NCBI GenBank assembly: GCA_030267565.1
Contig: BRXU01000004.1
Location: 3,292,501 to 3,356,500, forward strand
Direction of reading: 5' to 3'
Source: Pleodorina starrii
Taxonomy: Eukaryota > Chlorophyta > Chlorophyceae > Chlamydomonadales > Volvocaceae
DNA length: 64,000 nt
A program made the position numbers and the translations under genes. This document shows positions 60,101-64,000 of the stretch, one piece after another. Positions within the stretch are counted from its first letter, which is position 1. The number at the start of each line of letters is the position of its first letter. The notes under the pieces were generated by a model that was not told the DNA's origin, made no database searches, and saw nothing but the letters and a program-made list of their open reading frames with translations.

Positions 60101-62631
60101 GATGCGCCGTTGGTATCGGAGGGCTCCGGGTTTGGTCTCCCCGCTCTCGTTTATTTCCCCGGTGGTTGGGGTACTTGCGGTTGCGGTTCTTCCCCCTGCC
60201 CTCACCTTGCCCCTCACCTCACCTCACCCTGCCCTCTCCCCTCCGCTGCGGTTTCCCCCCTCCTCCCTCCCTCCCCCCCTAGCTCTCTCACCCTGCAGCC
60301 CCAGCTTGAGCGACATGCGCAGCGGGTCGGCGTCCACATCCGCAGTCCGGGGGTGCCGCCGCGCACCGCCCCCCGCGCCCCCACCTCCCCCCGGGGCCTG
60401 AGGGAGCAGCAGCGCCTCGCCGCCGCCGTTGGACGTTCCATTGCCACCACCGCCTCCGAAACCCGCCTCAAACGCGTCAATGATGTCATACACGTCGCCT
60501 GCGACGGGGGAATGTGGGGACGGCGGGCGGGAGCCCCACGATGCGGCCGTCCGGGTGGGGTGTGTGGGGGTTGGGGATTGGTGGGTGGTGGGTGGTGTCG
60601 GAGTTGCACTGGGAAGGGAACAGCCGCCCAGGGACTCTCTTTCTCAGAGAGGTCCCCCGTTCCAACACACCAATGACCTCACAAAGCATGGCTCGGGCCA
60701 CTCCCTCCCGGCCTGCCTCCCGGCTTCCCGGGGCAATCCTCGCTTCGCTTCCTTCCTCCCTCCCTAAATGTCGCTCAACACGCCTACGCGAACGAAACGC
60801 GGGCGGCAGCACTGCCCACCCCACTGCCCATTCCGCCCTCCTCCCTACCCGCCCTCCTCCCTTTCCCCTCTTCCCCTCCTCTCCCCCCCCCCCTCACCCT
60901 CCCCCCCCCTACACACACCGTTGCTGTTTAGGAACACCAGGTCCCTCCGCTCCAGCCAGCCCACCGCCACATCTTCATCACCACCGCCTCCGACCTCGCC
61001 CACCGCCGCCGCTGAGCCCGCCAGCCGGCGCGAAGCCCGCCGCTGCTGCTGTCTCTGCCTCTGCCCCTCCCCCTTCCCCCGCCCCTTCGCCTGCTCCTTC
61101 TCCGCCCGGAGCTGGTATCCCGCCACCAGTCCGTCGAACTGCGTCCTCACCAGCCCCAGCAGCTGCCAGTAGGGGTCGTCCGGGTGGGAAGACACCTGAT
61201 CACCCGCCCACACCTCCTGCTGCTCAAGCCTGATGGCGCCAAAGGGGGGGGGATGGGGGTGTGTGCAGATGTTGGGAGGGGTGTTGGGGAGGGGGCGGGT
61301 AGGGCATAACCGTCAATCAGGAGGGAGGGAGGGGGGCAAGAGTGCCTTGCATCATCTGGGGTGCAGGGACTGGGACTGGGACTGGTGGGGGTTTCGGGGG
61401 GAGGGCGGCGGCGACCGGGCGGGGTGGACATGGCGGGCGGGCGGGCGGGAATCGACCGGGGCCCGGCGGGCAGGCAGACGCGTAGGCGGGCAGGCGGGCG
61501 GGCGGGCGGCTGCCTGGGGAAGGTGAGGAGGGCACTTGGGGTGTCAAACGGAGAGGCCGGGGGCCACGTCTCCTCCTCCAGGGAATGCATCCACCCAAAT
61601 CACCCCCCCTCCCCCCGCTTCCCGCCTCCCGCCTCCCGCCCCCTCCTCCGTATCCCCACCAGTCCAGTGCCAGCTCCAGGGACTCCGACTCGTTCAACAT
61701 CACCCGGAAGTACTGCTTCAGGTTGGAGTGGTGGTCGTAGATGCGGGCTGAGGGAGGGAGGGAGGGGGGGGCCAGGGGGGAGGAGGGAGGGAGGCAGGGA
61801 GGAAGGCTCCGGTGAATGCGTGGGGTGGGTGGGGTGGGTGGATGGCACATGTGCGCGTCGGCGCGCTGCTGCTGGTGCTGCTGCTGTGAGGCGATTGAGA
61901 CGGGCCCCTGAGGGGCAGCTGAGGGGACGAGCCCGGCACACGGGGCGGCGCGGAGCTCTTCTCCGGCCCCCCCAAGGCTGCAAGGCAGCGCCACACGTGC
62001 CGCGACTTTGACTTTGGCCGGAAAGGCCGCAGGATGTTGACCTGGAGGGGCGTGTGACCTTTACCGCTCTGCCGAAGCACAGAAGTTGAGAGCCACGGAA
62101 GTGGAAGCTCTGCGCACTTTTTAGTAAGGGTGAATGCGGAGCCCTAACTTAGCAGGAAAATTGCCTTGACTGTTCTGTTTTGACGTGACGCATGCACGAG
62201 GCAAGGCAACGGGGCTGGGGCGAGGGCCCCCGACTCAAACCGGCGGATGGCGCGACCCTACCTGCCGTGACGAAGCCCTCCAGAAAGCCTGCAGCGTATG
62301 CCTGGTCAAGGTCGCTGTAGCCGCTGCTGGTGACCACGCGCAGCTTGCCAAAGTTGCTAACGGTGTGAGCGGAGTCGATGAAGGTGCCGCTCGCGACACA
62401 GTCGCCATCGCGGACGCCGTCCGCTGGGTCGACAACGGACCAGCTGCCGTCGCTGTTCTTAATGACACAACCATTCACCGTCTGTTTAGATTTCTTCAGG
62501 TTCCGACAGGTGCTGTAGACCGAACTCGGCTCCTCGGCGCTAGCGAATGCCGTAAACAAGGCCGCGCCGACGCCGAGAAAGAACAGGCTCCTCCCGAGCG
62601 CAGCTCGAAAATCCTGCCTTCGCGCTACCAT
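57169..62631 (-). CDS. PLBD: Phospholipase B-like protein (lysosomal-type Ntn hydrolase family)
   Basis: Eleven exons on the minus strand: 62631-62262, 61747-61660, 61229-60919, 60498-60292, 59997-59827, 59508-59291, 59126-59034, 58583-58485, 58282-58115, 57866-57782, 57464-57169, giving 701 residues; all phases fit. An in-frame upstream extension exists, but the Met at 62631 gives a clean signal peptide (residues 1-32, hydrophobic core SLFLGVGAALFTAF-like). Family motifs: AAGFLEGFVTAARIYDHH, DDPYWQLLGLVRTQFDGLV, KCSALIKVTGDL with the Cys near 328, SSYPGELFSDDDFYLLSSGL, ETTNHIYV, WQRIRLANWMADSG, RQNSGTYNNQYMILD, and the C-terminal GPTAQNQPPFTW. In animal PLBD1/PLBD2 the Cys of CSALIK becomes the N-terminal nucleophile after self-cleavage. 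Amidase or phospholipase activity in a lytic vacuole is inferred. Exons 3 and 4 carry Arg/Gln- and Gly-rich insertions. Confidence 0.96.
58940..59022 (+). repeat. 15-bp C-rich tandem repeat in PLBD intron 7
   Basis: Imperfect tandem copies of a CCCTCGACCCCCCTC unit within the intron between exons 7 and 8. Confidence 0.75.
60026..60086 (+). repeat. G-run tract in PLBD intron 4
   Basis: More than eight runs of four or more G separated by single C or A on the plus strand, opposite to PLBD transcription. It could form G-quadruplexes in DNA. A similar GTGG/GTAGG tract lies at 59567-59604 in intron 5. Confidence 0.75.
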
Positions 62632-64000
62632 TTGGGCGCGGAGCGACCTCACTAGGGCTTCCCTCGGCCTGCTGGTCCTATGAATACGTATGCCAAATTC
62701 TGAGTGGCCTGGGTGGGTAAGCTTTACACCTTGAGCGTCACAGGCAGACACTGAGCGGTTAAATGTAGACAACTGTCAAAGAGGCAAGGATAGACGAGCG
62801 GATGAATGATTTCAGAGCGTCTGATTGAGGCGCTGCGCGCTTCATATAATCAACACGCAAGGTTTGCGTCAGTACGTTAAATTACGCCTACAGAATGAAG
62901 TACTGTATGGGCACATGGCAACATGGGGCAGCTGCCTAACTGAAGAGCGCGCGCACGTTGTTGGATCCCAACCAACCGCCGCCGCCACGCCACTGCCATG
63001 TGTCGTGCCGTGAGGCCCTTGGATAATGGTGCAACCCCTGTTATATTGAACCTTAATATTCCGGCCCTGTACATACAGGAAAGTGCGTGCGCATCTTGGC
63101 CTGCACATTCTTCCAGCGACATTGGTATATGAATCGGTGGCACGTGACAAGTAGGGAATGCACGTTTGCCTTCAAGGGTTGCCAATACATCTGAATGGTA
63201 TTTCCTAGGTGTAGTTTGCATCGTGCAGCACACAATTGCTGAGGAGGTTATGACTTGTCCCGAATGGCTTCCATCGTTGCATGCATGTTCCATCCATTCC
63301 CTTGACACATGTTGACTTTCGCGTTGCTGCGCAAGATCTGCCGCTTCATGAAGATGTACGTGCAGCCCTAGTTATGTCCTTCCTCATGATATGGAAAACC
63401 GGCCGCCCAGGAACCACAACGAACTCGTAACGTACCACCTGCCCTTTGAGCTCTGAGCCCTTCGTAGAGCCGTGCGCGCCTTTGTCGACCTGACGACTTG
63501 GGTACAGCTCCATGACTGCTGCTTACAGATGCACACACGACCTTGTGCCAACCTGGGTTGATGATTCGAGCAAGCGCGCACGCAAACTGCCGTTATCCCG
63601 ACCGTCTTGGAAGCCGCTGCATACGAGCCCCAGCCCCAACTGTGTTCGGCAAACGATAGGAAAGCCGGAAGCTGAGGGCCATTGGCAAGTGCACCTCCGC
63701 CCCTGCCAGCAGCGGGGCGTGGCCTGCGTCACTGTGGCCCCTTTCGTGCCCAGATGCCCGCCCCGATGTTGTGGATTGTTCTTACACTGGGCTCCGGCCC
63801 CCTTGGAAGGGTAGAGCCAGCGGGCCGCCTGTTCGTGCACTGTTGCATACAAGACCAGGGCTAAAGGGAAGCGCACCCGCACCGTGTCGGGGAGATGCGG
63901 CGCACCTCAAGGCGGACTGTGACTGACTGTGCCCCGTGAAGCGCCCCGGACGCACCCGCCGCAAGAGAGCCAGAGGGTGGCAGAGCTCGGTCCGAACAAC
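62632..64000. other. PLBD upstream region; no gene recognised
   Basis: The first few hundred bases should be the PLBD promoter and 5' untranslated region. Beyond that, short open frames on both strands match nothing I know, and I see no splice-compatible exon series before the window ends. Confidence 0.45.

Overview
The window is nuclear DNA of a green alga, most likely a volvocine relative of Chlamydomonas. The signs are GC-rich coding sequence with long Ala/Gly/Pro runs, short intron-dense genes (about 75 introns here), TGTAA polyadenylation signals downstream of several genes, a flagellar central-pair gene, and plant-lineage proteins (HP30, a plastid-type starch-binding protein). Species cannot be fixed from sequence alone. 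Only part of each protein lies in any one open frame, so I rebuilt genes exon by exon. I checked that splice phases match across nearly every junction and that the joined protein agrees with its family.

Layout. 1.5-2.6 kb (-): small chloroplast-type CBM20 starch-binding protein. 2.9-4.1 kb (+): small basic nuclear-type protein, divergent from the first. 5.4-14.6 kb (+): CPC1/SPEF2 central-apparatus protein. 16.2-18.5 kb (+): HP30-type Tim17/22/23 plus SAM translocase protein. 18.5-22.8 kb: gene-poor, lower-GC block. 22.8-23.8 kb (+): small secreted protein of unknown family. 24.8-31.5 kb (-): DEAH helicase DHX15/Prp43. 32.1-33.5 kb (-): TMCO1. About 34.1-37.0 kb (+): leucine-rich-repeat protein with unresolved 5' end. 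37.6-41.9 kb (+): alanine-glyoxylate aminotransferase 2. 44.3-55.9 kb (+): Listerin (LTN1). 57.2-62.6 kb (-): phospholipase B-like protein.

The genes do not form a pathway cluster. They cover flagellar energy supply (CPC1), ribosome-associated quality control (LTN1), splicing and ribosome assembly (DHX15), ER calcium and membrane insertion (TMCO1), organelle import (HP30), glyoxylate/amino-acid metabolism (AGT2), starch binding (CBM20) and lysosome/vacuole-type hydrolysis (PLBD). Gene arrangement includes two divergent pairs (CBM20 / basic protein; TMCO1 / LRR) and two convergent pairs (secreted protein / DHX15; LTN1 / PLBD).

I did not find a clear new biological system. The most unusual structure is non-coding. 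Several introns seem to use GC-AG splice sites. A conserved 25-bp motif recurs at four places, two of them as an inverted pair inside one intron. A near-perfect 38-bp hairpin sits in a TMCO1 intron. Two introns carry 200-250-bp tandem duplications.
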